A DNA stretch of 64,000 nt from CAZDET01 sp964504335 (GTDB lineage Bacteria; Bacteroidota; Bacteroidia; Chitinophagales; Saprospiraceae), in NCBI GenBank assembly GCA_964504335.1, contig CAZDET010000009.1, positions 1 to 64,000 of the forward strand, in the 5' to 3' direction. The first letter of the stretch is position 1, and each line of letters opens with the position of its first letter. The notes below the pieces were generated by a model, which was given only the letters and a program-made list of their open reading frames with translations, was not told where the DNA came from and did no database searches. Positions 8,230 through 16,802 of the stretch are shown here, piece by piece. The translations under genes were made by a program, and so were the position numbers.

Positions 8230-9771
8230 ATGTCATTGAGCGAACAGGAAATCATCCGACGCAACAACCTGCAGAAAATCCGCGAAATGGGGGTGGACCC
8301 CTATCCCGGCGCAGCCTTCGAAGTGAGTGCCACTGCCGCTAAAATCAAGTCCGAATTTGCCGAAGACGCCGACGGAAACCCCACCAACTTTCAGGAGGTT
8401 CGCCTGGCCGGTCGACTCATGAATCAACGCATCATGGGCAAAGCCAGCTTCGCCGAATTGCAGGATCGAACAGGTCGGATTCAGTTATACGTGTCTCGCG
8501 ACGATATTGCTTCGGGGGAGGACAAATCATTTTACAACGACCTCTATAAAAAGTGGTTGGATCTAGGCGATTACATTGGCGTACAGGGATTTGCGTTTCG
8601 TACGAAGACGGGCGAAATTACCGTCCACGTCAAAGAACTGACCCTGCTGAGCAAATCACTGCGCCCGCTCCCGGTCGTCAAGCGCGATGAGGAAGGCCAC
8701 ATTTACGACGCCTTCACCGATCCCGAGCAGCGCCACCGGCAGCGCTACGTCGACCTGACCGTCAACCCGGAGGTGCGGCAGACGTTCATCACCCGGAGCA
8801 AGGTCATATCCGCCATCCGCCAATTTCTCGACGGCATCGGGTTGCTCGAGGTGGAAACGCCCATTCTCCAACCCATCCACGGAGGAGCCGCGGCCCGGCC
8901 CTTCAAGACCCACCACAATACACTCGACATGCCGCTCTATCTGCGGATCGCCAACGAGCTGTATCTGAAGCGCCTGATCGTCGGTGGGTTCGACGGGGTC
9001 TACGAGATCGGGAAGATGTTCCGCAACGAAGGAATGGACCGCACGCACAACCCGGAATTTACCATGGTCGAGTTTTACGTCGCTTATAAGGACTACTTCT
9101 GGATGATGGGCATTACCGAGCAGTTGCTGGAAGCCGTCGTGCGGGCGGCCAATAGCGACCAAACGACCGTACAGGCCGGTGAGCACACGATCGACTTCCA
9201 GGGGCCCTACGAACGCCTGACCATTTTCGAAGCCATCGAGCGCCACGCGGGCGTGGATATTTCCGAAATGGAAGAAGCCCAACTACGGACAACCGCGAAA
9301 AAGCTGCACATCGAGGTGGATGATTCGATGGGAAAGGGAAAACTGATCGACGAAATCTTCGGCGAAACGGCCGAGCCGAAGCTCATTCAACCCACCTTCA
9401 TTCTGGACTACCCCGTCGAGATGTCGCCACTCACCAAGAAACACCGGGAGAAGGAAGGATTGGTGGAGCGCTTCGAACTCATCGTCAACGGCAAGGAAAT
9501 CGCCAACTCCTACACCGAATTGAACGATCCAATCGACCAGCGCGAGCGCTTCGAAGAACAACTTCGGCTCGCTAAACGCGGCGACGAAGAAGCAATGGCC
9601 TTAGATGCCGACTTCCTGCGGGCGTTGGAGTACGGGATGCCTCCCACGGCGGGAATCGGCATTGGTATCGACCGATTGGTTATGCTGCTCACCGGGCAGA
9701 CCACCATACAGGAGGTGCTCTTCTTTCCACAAATGCGCCCGGAGCAACCGCAGGGAAGTAAGGTGGATTGA
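8230..9771 (+). CDS. lysS: lysyl-tRNA synthetase (class II)
   Basis: The ATG at 8230 gives 513 residues; an in-frame ATG at 8170 adds 20 residues that overlap the promoter, so it is not preferred. The protein starts with the OB-fold anticodon-binding domain (VRLAGRLMNQRIMGKASFAE near residue 58), followed by the class II catalytic core: motif 2 as FRNEGMDRTHNPEFTMVEFY and motif 3 as GIGIGIDRLVMLL near the end. It charges tRNA-Lys with lysine in the cytoplasm. The length is normal for the bacterial enzyme. It is transcribed alone, with its own promoter. Confidence 0.97.
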   Translation: MSLSEQEIIRRNNLQKIREMGVDPYPGAAFEVSATAAKIKSEFAEDADGNPTNFQEVRLAGRLMNQRIMGKASFAELQDRTGRIQLYVSRDDIASGEDKSFYNDLYKKWLDLGDYIGVQGFAFRTKTGEITVHVKELTLLSKSLRPLPVVKRDEEGHIYDAFTDPEQRHRQRYVDLTVNPEVRQTFITRSKVISAIRQFLDGIGLLEVETPILQPIHGGAAARPFKTHHNTLDMPLYLRIANELYLKRLIVGGFDGVYEIGKMFRNEGMDRTHNPEFTMVEFYVAYKDYFWMMGITEQLLEAVVRAANSDQTTVQAGEHTIDFQGPYERLTIFEAIERHAGVDISEMEEAQLRTTAKKLHIEVDDSMGKGKLIDEIFGETAEPKLIQPTFILDYPVEMSPLTKKHREKEGLVERFELIVNGKEIANSYTELNDPIDQRERFEEQLRLAKRGDEEAMALDADFLRALEYGMPPTAGIGIGIDRLVMLLTGQTTIQEVLFFPQMRPEQPQGSKVD

Positions 9772-10101
9772 ATTCGTCTTATTTAAAAAAATAGTTTTAT
9801 TTAAAAAAAGAACAGCGCATTGATAAGCTGCAAGTAACGGCATATCAATGATATGTGTATTTGGTATAGTTATTGGAGGGATTAGTTAACTACTGTTGAC
9901 ATTAGGTGCTGGATGTCCCCCGCTGAGCTACTCACAAACCCATCTCGGCCGTTCCAGCGATCAACGAGCTATCTGATTGTCCCCCAAAAAATCAGATTTC
10001 TTATTCAGAATCTGCTAAGTGCCATTTTACAAGCAGAATTAGGTCTATTTTAATGAAGGGTGCGCGTTCGACGAGTTGAATGCGGCACCCTTTTTGATTA
10101 T
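9772..10101. other. intergenic region between convergent lysS and sigma-54 activator genes
   Basis: No gene is supported in this 330-base region. Right after lysS there is a near-duplicate AT-rich pair, TTATTTAAAAAAATAG and TTTTATTTAAAAAAAG. Near its other end lies the terminator-like hairpin at 10056-10095. I see no tRNA or other structured RNA signature. Confidence 0.5.
10056..10095 (+). terminator. possible terminator between convergent genes
   Basis: AAGGGTGC (10056-10063) pairs with GCACCCTT (10085-10092) across a 21-base loop, and T residues follow on the plus strand. The loop is long and lysS ends 280 bases away, so the call is tentative. Confidence 0.4.
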
Positions 10102-11529
10102 TCAGGTAGGGTATTGGGCGGAAAAAACGACTTTGCGGCTGATGCCCAGGCGGCGCATGGTACTGGTGAGGGTATTGGCATTCATTTTCAGAAGGTTGGC
10201 TGCCCCGTTTGCCCCGCTCACCTTCCCTCCGGTCAGGCGGAGGGCCCTGATGATGTGCTGCCGTTGGATTTCCTCCAGGGTCAGCAGTGATTCCGGGGTA
10301 GTCAGGGTAGCAATTTGCGGTAAGGCGGCTTCGAAATTGGGCTGGCCCTCTTCGCTCAGTAGAATGGCCCGTTCGATAATGTTGCGCAACTCCCGGATGT
10401 TGCCCGGGAAGGGATAGCGCCGGAGCGCCTGTAATTGAGCCTCTGAAATAGGGGCGACCTCAATACCCGAGCGTTTGGTAAATTCCTCTACGAAATGATC
10501 GACCAGCTCGGGCAGGTCCTCCAGGCGTTCCCGCAGCGGAGGGAGTTCGATGGGAAAACCGTTCAGGCGGTAGTACAAATCTTCCCGAAAGCAGCCCTCC
10601 CGGACCATTTTCCCCAAGTCGCGATTGGTGGCGACGATTACGCGGGTATCCACCCGAATGGACGTTTCTCCGCCAATGCGGTAAAACTCGTGTTCCTGCA
10701 GGACGCGCAGCACCTTTGCCTGCGTGCTTAGCGGAAGCTCGCCCACCTCATCGAGGAAAAGAGTGCCACCGTCGGCCAATTCGAAATAACCGCGCTTCAA
10801 TTGTTGGGCACCGGTAAAGGAGCCGGCTTCGTGGCCGAATAGTTCGCTGTCGATTAGTTGTTCGGAGATGGCGGCACAGTTGACACTGATCAGGGGGCGA
10901 TTTGCCCGGGGGCTTTGAGCGTGGATGTAGCGGGCCAACAGTTCTTTACCCGTACCCGTCTCCCCTCCGATGTGCACGCCGATGTCGATCTGTGCCACGC
11001 GGTCGGCCTGGCGGAGGATGTGCAATAGCTTTTTGCTGCGGCCGATCATGGGTTTGTTTTCCTTCGAGGTGGCGCGCTTCAGCCATTCATTTTCTTTGGC
11101 GAGGGTATGAACGTCTTGTTGCAGTTTGGCCTCCAGAGCCTTCCGTTCGCTGATATTTCTCGAAAAGGAACAATTGATGGCCTGGCCGCGGTACCGCAGC
11201 ACGTTCATGCTCGTCCAAACGGGAAAAGTAGAGCCGTCTTTGCGTTGTAGAATTGTCTCTAGTTCGATCACCTCTTCCCGGTACAGCCGTTCCTGCAGCT
11301 GAAGCAATGTACCGGCGTCGTACTGAAAGGTGATTTGCTCGGGCTGCATCCGGTACAATTCGGCCCGACTGTACTGGAGCTCCTGACAAACGGAAGGGTT
11401 CACGTAGATGAAGCGGCCGGTTTCGTCGACCCAAAAGATCATTTCTTTGGCCCGCTCCAGGGAAAAGTGAGCGATCTGCGGAAAATCGGCGTTTTCCGGG
11501 GAGGCAAACAACGATTCAGTACTTTTCAT
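10102..11529 (-). CDS. sigma-54-dependent transcriptional activator with N-terminal PAS domain
   Basis: The ATG at 11529 gives 475 residues; an in-frame ATG at 11589 adds a 20-residue unlikely leader. The order is a PAS domain (about 25-125, WVDETGRFIYVNPSVCQELQ), a short coiled linker, an AAA+ sigma-54 interaction domain (about 150-380) with Walker A GGETGTGKE, Walker B GGTLFLDEVGELP and the sigma-54 contact loop as GSFTGA, a common variant of GAFTGA. A C-terminal Fis-type helix-turn-helix (ANLLKMNANTLTSTMRRLGI) ends the protein. There is no receiver domain, so the signal probably enters through PAS. Its target promoters are unknown. Confidence 0.92.
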   Translation of the reverse strand: MKSTESLFASPENADFPQIAHFSLERAKEMIFWVDETGRFIYVNPSVCQELQYSRAELYRMQPEQITFQYDAGTLLQLQERLYREEVIELETILQRKDGSTFPVWTSMNVLRYRGQAINCSFSRNISERKALEAKLQQDVHTLAKENEWLKRATSKENKPMIGRSKKLLHILRQADRVAQIDIGVHIGGETGTGKELLARYIHAQSPRANRPLISVNCAAISEQLIDSELFGHEAGSFTGAQQLKRGYFELADGGTLFLDEVGELPLSTQAKVLRVLQEHEFYRIGGETSIRVDTRVIVATNRDLGKMVREGCFREDLYYRLNGFPIELPPLRERLEDLPELVDHFVEEFTKRSGIEVAPISEAQLQALRRYPFPGNIRELRNIIERAILLSEEGQPNFEAALPQIATLTTPESLLTLEEIQRQHIIRALRLTGGKVSGANGAANLLKMNANTLTSTMRRLGISRKVVFSAQYPT

Positions 11530-11756
11530 TGTATGAATATAAAGATTATCTGTGTAAACACGGACATTGGACATGTTCCCGGCTGACAATTCAGTTGTAC
11601 CAGACTTTAAATAGTTGTATCTTTCTAATCTAAGTTAAGCAGAGGTTAATCACCCTTGAACCCCCTTTGCTTTTCTCCTGCCCAGCCTTATCCGTTCGTC
11701 GCCACCACTACTAGTCTTTACTCAGCCGAATACTATCGGCCCAACTGTTATTTGCT

Positions 11757-12317
11757 ATGGATGAAAACAATTTTAAATCATGGTCCCGCGAAGAACTGCA
11801 GGCCGCCATTTACAAGTCTTTTTGCGCGATTGATTCGCTGGTATCCGCCACGAGCGAGGCGCAATTTCAGCACCGTCCCCAGGGTAGAAAGTGGAGCATT
11901 GCCGAAAACATTTATCACCTGATGCTATCCAATCGGGGTATTGCCTCCGCACTGGGCAAGCCCAAAGAGTTTTTTGTACAATTCGGAAAACCCGATCAAC
12001 CCTCGCGCACCTACGGAGAGCTGGCGGATCAGTATTTCCACGAGATCCGCGGCCGCCAGGCACCCGAAGCAGTGCGACCGAAAGCCGACGAGCCACTGAC
12101 CAAGCAGCAATTGCTGGATAGCTGGCAGCTGATCACCGATAAGTTTGAAGAGCGTTTGGCACTTTGGACGGAAGAGGAACTCGACCGGTACGTACTGCCT
12201 CATCTGCGACTCGGTAAGCTCACCATGCGGGAGATGTTGTACTTCGTGATCTATCACAATAAGCATCACCTTTCCGCCATGCAACGATCCCTGAGCGGCT
12301 CGCAGCGGACGGCCTGA
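11757..12317 (+). CDS. DinB-family (four-helix, metal-binding type) protein
   Basis: A 186-residue cytoplasmic protein with the DinB/YfiT helical-bundle pattern. The first metal-type histidine lies in WSIAENIYHL (about residue 53), and a second pair lies in FVIYHNKHHLSAM near 170. Family members include metal-dependent thiol transferases and damage-induced proteins of unknown role; nothing here fixes a substrate. The stop codon is followed after only nine bases, in the same reading frame, by the TTG start of the next gene, so the two are almost certainly co-transcribed. Confidence 0.8.
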   Translation: MDENNFKSWSREELQAAIYKSFCAIDSLVSATSEAQFQHRPQGRKWSIAENIYHLMLSNRGIASALGKPKEFFVQFGKPDQPSRTYGELADQYFHEIRGRQAPEAVRPKADEPLTKQQLLDSWQLITDKFEERLALWTEEELDRYVLPHLRLGKLTMREMLYFVIYHNKHHLSAMQRSLSGSQRTA

Positions 12318-12326
12318 TCGATCGTT

Positions 12327-13004
12327 TTGCTCGATATTTTATACGAAACCAACCACTACCTCCTCCTGAATAAGGAGCCGGGGGTTATGGTCGAATATTT
12401 ACACAATTTCCCCTGCATCCAGCAGCAGGTCTTCGACTATCTCGTCGGCCAGGGAAAGCGCCGACCGTACGTAGGCATCGTACACCGAATCGATCGGCCG
12501 GTGAGCGGCGTATTGCTCGTTGCCAAGAAAAAGCAAGCTTTAAAACTGCTGAACGAGCAGTTTCGCAATCGCCGGGTTCAGAAAACCTATCTCGCGGTGA
12601 CGGAAGGAATTCCCGGCACGGCTTCCGCTGACGTACAACACTACCTGCGCCGCACTGCGGATCGGAAGAAAGCCATCGTCTCGGATGTGGCAGCGGCCGA
12701 CGCAGCCGCTTGCCGATTGCAGTTTCGCACGCGTACCACGGCTCCCGTCCGCCAGATCGCATTACTGGAGGTACAGCCGTTTCAGGGGCGCTACCATCAG
12801 ATTCGCGCCCAATTGGCGGCTATCGGCCATCCAATCGTCGGGGATGCTGCCTACGGTTCTTCGCAGTCCTATTTGGCCAATACCATTGCCCTGCACGCCT
12901 ATCGGCTTTCCTTCACGGACCCCCTTTCCGGCGAACGGCAAACGATCGTGGCACCACCGACGCCCAATCCGTTGGTTGCCGAACTCCTGGCTTCCGGAAG
13001 TTAA
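12327..13004 (+). CDS. RluA-family pseudouridine synthase
   Basis: A 225-residue protein with the family signature HRIDRPVSGVLL at about 53-64, where Asp56 is the catalytic aspartate that attacks uridine. The C-terminal PFQGRYHQIRAQLAAIGHPI stretch is the conserved substrate/fold motif of the RluA group. No S4 domain is present, which matches the short RluA/TruC-like forms. It isomerises uridine in rRNA or tRNA; the target site cannot be assigned. The start is a TTG directly after the DinB stop in the same frame; no ATG exists near the N-terminus, and the conserved region begins at once. Confidence 0.88.
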   Translation: MLDILYETNHYLLLNKEPGVMVEYLHNFPCIQQQVFDYLVGQGKRRPYVGIVHRIDRPVSGVLLVAKKKQALKLLNEQFRNRRVQKTYLAVTEGIPGTASADVQHYLRRTADRKKAIVSDVAAADAAACRLQFRTRTTAPVRQIALLEVQPFQGRYHQIRAQLAAIGHPIVGDAAYGSSQSYLANTIALHAYRLSFTDPLSGERQTIVAPPTPNPLVAELLASGS

Positions 13005-13101
13005 GGCAGGTCATGTACGTACAACAATGTATTTACCGGGGCGTTATAACCGGGAAGTCGACGATCGTATTCCAACGCTATAAACTGATTACCAGCTCGC
13101 T

Positions 13102-13680
13102 ATGCAACAATCAATGCTCGCATTGCTCTTTGTTCTTGCCGTTGCGGTTCTACCTGCCTGCACGGCGGAAACCACCAACCAATCCGAAGAAACTACCGAC
13201 GCCTCCTCCCTGGCCAGAATGGCATCGGTGGAACGGGTGCTAACGGTCAATGATTCTCTGCCCTTTCCGGTCTACGGCGAATTTGAGGGGATCGAACCAC
13301 TGTTCGAGCAGCAGACGGATTCGGTGTACGTTATCAATTTTTGGGCTACCTGGTGCAAGCCCTGCGTGGAGGAATTACCCTACTTCGAACGTCTGGCGGA
13401 GGAGATGGCTGATCAGCCCGTAAAGATTATCATGGTTAGCCTCGACTTCAAAAGCCAAGTGGCTACGAAGTTGCGCACCTTCGTCGAGGAGCGCCCGCTG
13501 GAATTGCCGGTGGTGGCGCTTACCGATAACCAATACGACAACTGGATCGATAAAGTCGATTCCGATTGGAGTGGTGCCATCCCCGTTACGCTGATCTACC
13601 GAAAAGGAGCGCGCTTCTTTTACCCAAGCCAGTTTCCCAGTTACGGCGACCTCGCCGAGAGCGTCCGCCAATTGCTTTAA
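13102..13680 (+). CDS. TlpA-like thioredoxin-fold lipoprotein
   Basis: A 192-residue protein with a lipoprotein signal peptide (LAVAVLPAC, lipid-bearing Cys20). A thioredoxin-like fold follows with the active site WCKPC (Cys85 and Cys88) in NFWATWCKPCVEELPYF, the pattern of TlpA/ResA-type thiol-disulfide oxidoreductases. It should sit in the periplasm, membrane-anchored, and reduce or exchange disulfides in exported proteins or cytochrome c precursors. It is 20 bases upstream of a second redoxin lipoprotein, and the two probably form an operon. Confidence 0.9.
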   Translation: MQQSMLALLFVLAVAVLPACTAETTNQSEETTDASSLARMASVERVLTVNDSLPFPVYGEFEGIEPLFEQQTDSVYVINFWATWCKPCVEELPYFERLAEEMADQPVKIIMVSLDFKSQVATKLRTFVEERPLELPVVALTDNQYDNWIDKVDSDWSGAIPVTLIYRKGARFFYPSQFPSYGDLAESVRQLL

Positions 13681-13700
13681 CTTTTACTCACCAACCATAA

Positions 13701-14423
13701 ATGTGTACAACCATGCTTAGCAAAACACTGCACTTATTTTGCGGCCTGCTGCTATTGAGCGTTATGGCTTGCAATACCACTCCCGCCGAAGAAACAACGG
13801 AAATGAATAATGAGGGGGCCACTGCTCAGACCGTAGCGGAAGAAACGGCTGCCGAATCAATGGACGACTACAGCGACGGGCTCCAAATCGGAGAAACTGC
13901 TCCTGATTTCAATTTGAAGAATATCGACGGCGAAATGTATTCCCTCGGCACCATCAAAGATGCCAACGGCAACGATCCGAAGGGCTACATCGTCACCTTT
14001 ACCTGCAATACCTGCCCCTTTGCCGTCAAGTACGAGGATCGCATCATCGAGCTCCACAACGACCTGGCCCCTCAGGGGTACCCCGTAGTGGCGATCATGC
14101 CGAACGATCCCGTAGTACAACCCGGCGATAGCTTTGAAGCCATGCAACAGCGCGCCGAAGACAAGGGCTTCCCCTTCCTGTACCTCATGGATGAAGGCCA
14201 GGAAATCTATCCGCAGTACGGTGCCGGCCGCACCCCGGAAATTTACCTGCTCGACAGCGACCGCATCCTGCGTTACCACGGTGCCATCGACGATAATGTA
14301 GATGATCCCGATGCCGTAACCATCAACTACGTGAAGAACGCCGTAGAAGCGATCGAAGACGGCCGCACGCCCGAACCGGCCGAGGTGAAGGCCATTGGTT
14401 GCACCATCAAGGTGAAGAAATAG
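13701..14423 (+). CDS. AhpC/TSA-like redoxin lipoprotein
   Basis: A 240-residue lipoprotein: signal peptide CGLLLLSVMAC with lipid-bearing Cys24 (counted from the first ATG; a second ATG at 13713 is equally possible). An acidic low-complexity linker precedes a peroxiredoxin-like domain (IGETAPDFNLKNIDGEMYSL). Its active site reads TFTCNTCPFAVKYED, a CxxC at 103/106 typical of the thioredoxin family group found in Bacteroidota. It is likely a periplasmic thiol-active protein, working with the TlpA-like protein encoded just upstream. Confidence 0.85.
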   Translation: MCTTMLSKTLHLFCGLLLLSVMACNTTPAEETTEMNNEGATAQTVAEETAAESMDDYSDGLQIGETAPDFNLKNIDGEMYSLGTIKDANGNDPKGYIVTFTCNTCPFAVKYEDRIIELHNDLAPQGYPVVAIMPNDPVVQPGDSFEAMQQRAEDKGFPFLYLMDEGQEIYPQYGAGRTPEIYLLDSDRILRYHGAIDDNVDDPDAVTINYVKNAVEAIEDGRTPEPAEVKAIGCTIKVKK

Positions 14424-14438
14424 TAGTTCGAGTTTTAA

Positions 14439-14499
14439 AATGCTTTAATGCGTTAATTAAAGCCCTGCCCCCAGGCAAGTCTTAACGCATTAAAGCATT
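14439..14499. repeat. long perfect palindrome (18-base arms)
   Basis: AATGCTTTAATGCGTTAA at 14439-14456 is exactly complementary in reverse to 14482-14499, across a 25-base spacer. A competing hairpin exists inside: GCTTTAAT (14442-14449) with ATTAAAGC (14456-14463). No T-run follows on either side, so it is not a standard terminator. It lies between two plus-strand genes and may stabilise the upstream mRNA 3' end or be a dispersed repeat. Confidence 0.6.
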
Positions 14500-14623
14500 C
14501 CTCTCATCTCCCCTCCTGTATTTCTCCTGACAAACTCCCTCTCCTAAATCTTTAACCTTCCTTTCTCTTGTTAGTTAGGCCGTGGTACATCTCATTTTTC
14601 CCCATAAACTAAAACCAAACACA

Positions 14624-16564
14624 ATGAGATTAATCCTACGCCTTACGGCATTGCTCTTTCTTTTTCAAACCAGCGTTTCGGCGCAATCGATCTTCGACCT
14701 GGTAGCCCAGAGTGAAGCGCACGACACGCTGGAAGCGGCCCTGATTGCTGCTTCTCTCGACGGCACCCTCGACGGAGAAGGCAACTTTACCCTCTTTGCT
14801 CCGACCGATGATGCTTTCGCCGCGCTTCCGGCGGGCACCCTGGAAGATTTGCTCATGGACCCCGACGGGCAGCTTGCAACGATCCTGACCTACCACGTAC
14901 TTGGCTCGCAGGTGGCCTCCACCGACTTGTCCAACGGAATTGCGGCGGAAACGCTGGAAGGGAAAGATGTCATCGTCGCCATTCGCAACGACAGCGTTTT
15001 CATCAACAACGCCCTCGTCACCATGGTCGACGTACAGGCAGATAACGGGGTAATTCACTTCCTCGACGCCGTACTCCTCCCACCAAGTACCGTAACAGAT
15101 GTGGTCGTGAACAGTGAACTGCACAACACGCTGGAAACGGCCGTAGTGGCTGCCGGACTGAATACGACCCTTGCCGGTGACGGGCCCTTCACCCTCTTTG
15201 CCCCTACAGACGCCGCCTTTGCGGCCATCGATCCTACGGTATTATCCGACCTACTGGCTGACCCGCAAGGGGCATTAACGGACGTGTTGACCTACCACGT
15301 GCTGGCCGATTCCGTCGCTGCAGGCGATTTGTCTAGTGGTATCGCCGTGGCAACCGTAGAAGGACGGGATGTAGTGGTCGCGATTCGCAACGACAGTGTG
15401 TTTATCAACAACAGCCTCGTGACCATTACCGATATCCAGACGGATAACGGTATTGTACACGTCATCGACGCAGTTCTGTTGCCCCCGGCAACGATCGTAG
15501 ATGTAGTAGTCAACAGTCAATTGCACAACACACTGGAAACAGCGGTGGTAGCTGCGGGCTTGGACGGGACACTCTCCGGAGATGGTCCGTTTACGCTGTT
15601 TGCCCCCACCGATGCTGCCTTTGCGGCCATTGACCCTACGGTATTGTCCGACCTGTTGGCAGATCCGCAAGGAGCGCTGACCGATGTGCTAACGTACCAC
15701 GCGCTAGCCGACTCGGTGGCTGCAGGTGATCTATCCAATGGCATTGCGGCAGAAACCGTTCAGGGCACCGATGTAATCGTGGCGATTCGCAACGACAGCG
15801 TGTTTATCAACAACAGCCTGGTAATTATCACGGATATTGAGGCGGGTAATGGCATTGTACACGTTATCGATGCGGTTTTGCTTCCGCCGGCCAACATCGT
15901 AGATGTGGTGGTCAACAGCCAGTTGCACAACACCCTCGAAACGGCGGTACTGGCCGCCGGCCTGGAGACGACTCTGACGGGCGACGGTCCGTTTACGCTG
16001 TTTGCCCCCACCGATGCTGCCTTTGCCGCAGTTGATCCGACTACTCTGAATGCCCTGCTGGCCGATCCGCAGGGGAGCCTGACCCAGGTGTTGCTGTACC
16101 ACGCGATTAGCGGCGAGGTACTGGCAGGATCATTAGTCGATGAGTTGCGTGCCGAAACGGTTCAGGGGGATTCTTTGGAATTCAATATTGAACCCGGTGT
16201 GGCGCAAGTCAATGGCAACAATATCATCATTACGGACATTCAGGTGGGCAACGGCGTGATCCACGTCATTGACGGTGTACTTATTCCCAACGTCGTTAGC
16301 GTGGAGCGCCTCGATGCGAGTGGTCTCGATATTCAGGTCTTCCCGAATCCTGTATCGGAAACCCTCATCGTCGATATTCAGGAAGCAGGCGTACAAACCG
16401 TTTCCATCCAGCTGACGAACTACCTCGGCCAGGATATCGCGCAGTGGCAGGTCGGTATTGGCCGCCATCCGCTCGATATTGGTCAGGTGCAAAATGGTAT
16501 CTACTTCCTTCGACTGAACATTGATGGGAAGGAATTCTACCAACCCGTCGTGGTGAGCAAGTAA
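14624..16564 (+). CDS. secreted protein with four fasciclin (FAS1) domains and T9SS sorting domain
   Basis: From the ATG at 14624 the protein has 646 residues and a signal peptide (LTALLFLFQTSVSAQ). An earlier in-frame GTG at 14582 would bury that signal. Four FAS1 domains follow with an exact period of 134 residues (402 bases), each with the motif FTLFAPTDxAFAA and a YH motif. Domains 2 and 3 are nearly identical in protein sequence. The last about 80 residues form a Por-type T9SS sorting domain (QVFPNPVSETLIVDI ... FYQPVVVSK). FAS1 domains mediate cell adhesion; this protein should be displayed on or released from the cell surface. Confidence 0.93.
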   Translation: MRLILRLTALLFLFQTSVSAQSIFDLVAQSEAHDTLEAALIAASLDGTLDGEGNFTLFAPTDDAFAALPAGTLEDLLMDPDGQLATILTYHVLGSQVASTDLSNGIAAETLEGKDVIVAIRNDSVFINNALVTMVDVQADNGVIHFLDAVLLPPSTVTDVVVNSELHNTLETAVVAAGLNTTLAGDGPFTLFAPTDAAFAAIDPTVLSDLLADPQGALTDVLTYHVLADSVAAGDLSSGIAVATVEGRDVVVAIRNDSVFINNSLVTITDIQTDNGIVHVIDAVLLPPATIVDVVVNSQLHNTLETAVVAAGLDGTLSGDGPFTLFAPTDAAFAAIDPTVLSDLLADPQGALTDVLTYHALADSVAAGDLSNGIAAETVQGTDVIVAIRNDSVFINNSLVIITDIEAGNGIVHVIDAVLLPPANIVDVVVNSQLHNTLETAVLAAGLETTLTGDGPFTLFAPTDAAFAAVDPTTLNALLADPQGSLTQVLLYHAISGEVLAGSLVDELRAETVQGDSLEFNIEPGVAQVNGNNIIITDIQVGNGVIHVIDGVLIPNVVSVERLDASGLDIQVFPNPVSETLIVDIQEAGVQTVSIQLTNYLGQDIAQWQVGIGRHPLDIGQVQNGIYFLRLNIDGKEFYQPVVVSK

Positions 16565-16598
16565 TGCATTCCAGCTTTTATTACTCTTGAAACCAGGT

Positions 16599-16639
16599 GC
16601 CAGCGGGCCGGTCCATTCGGACTGGCCCGTTGGCGTTTT
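16599..16639 (+). terminator. terminator after the fasciclin protein gene
   Basis: A 16-base stem pairs 16599-16614 with 16619-16634 through a four-base loop (ATTC), with two G-U pairs and no mismatch. It is followed by GTTTT. It lies 35 bases after the stop codon. Confidence 0.75.
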
Positions 16640-16802
16640 GGCATATCACCATGAATAATGCTGAAATTTTGACAGTGCTTTCTTAGTTGCAAGTGACTGT
16701 TTGGCAGTTGTTTAGGGCTGGCACATCCTTTGACCATTAGCAAGTGTCAATTATCTCAAAGAACACCAATTCCGGCTACCACCGGAATCAACCAATAGCC
16801 GA

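Noticed and set aside
15098..16303. Long periodic repeat considered as CRISPR or mobile repeat
   Set aside because: It is the coding repeat of the fasciclin domains, in frame with a 402-base period.
16537..16743. 68-codon minus-strand frame after the fasciclin gene
   Set aside because: It covers a plus-strand terminator hairpin and the end of the fasciclin gene; no protein character.
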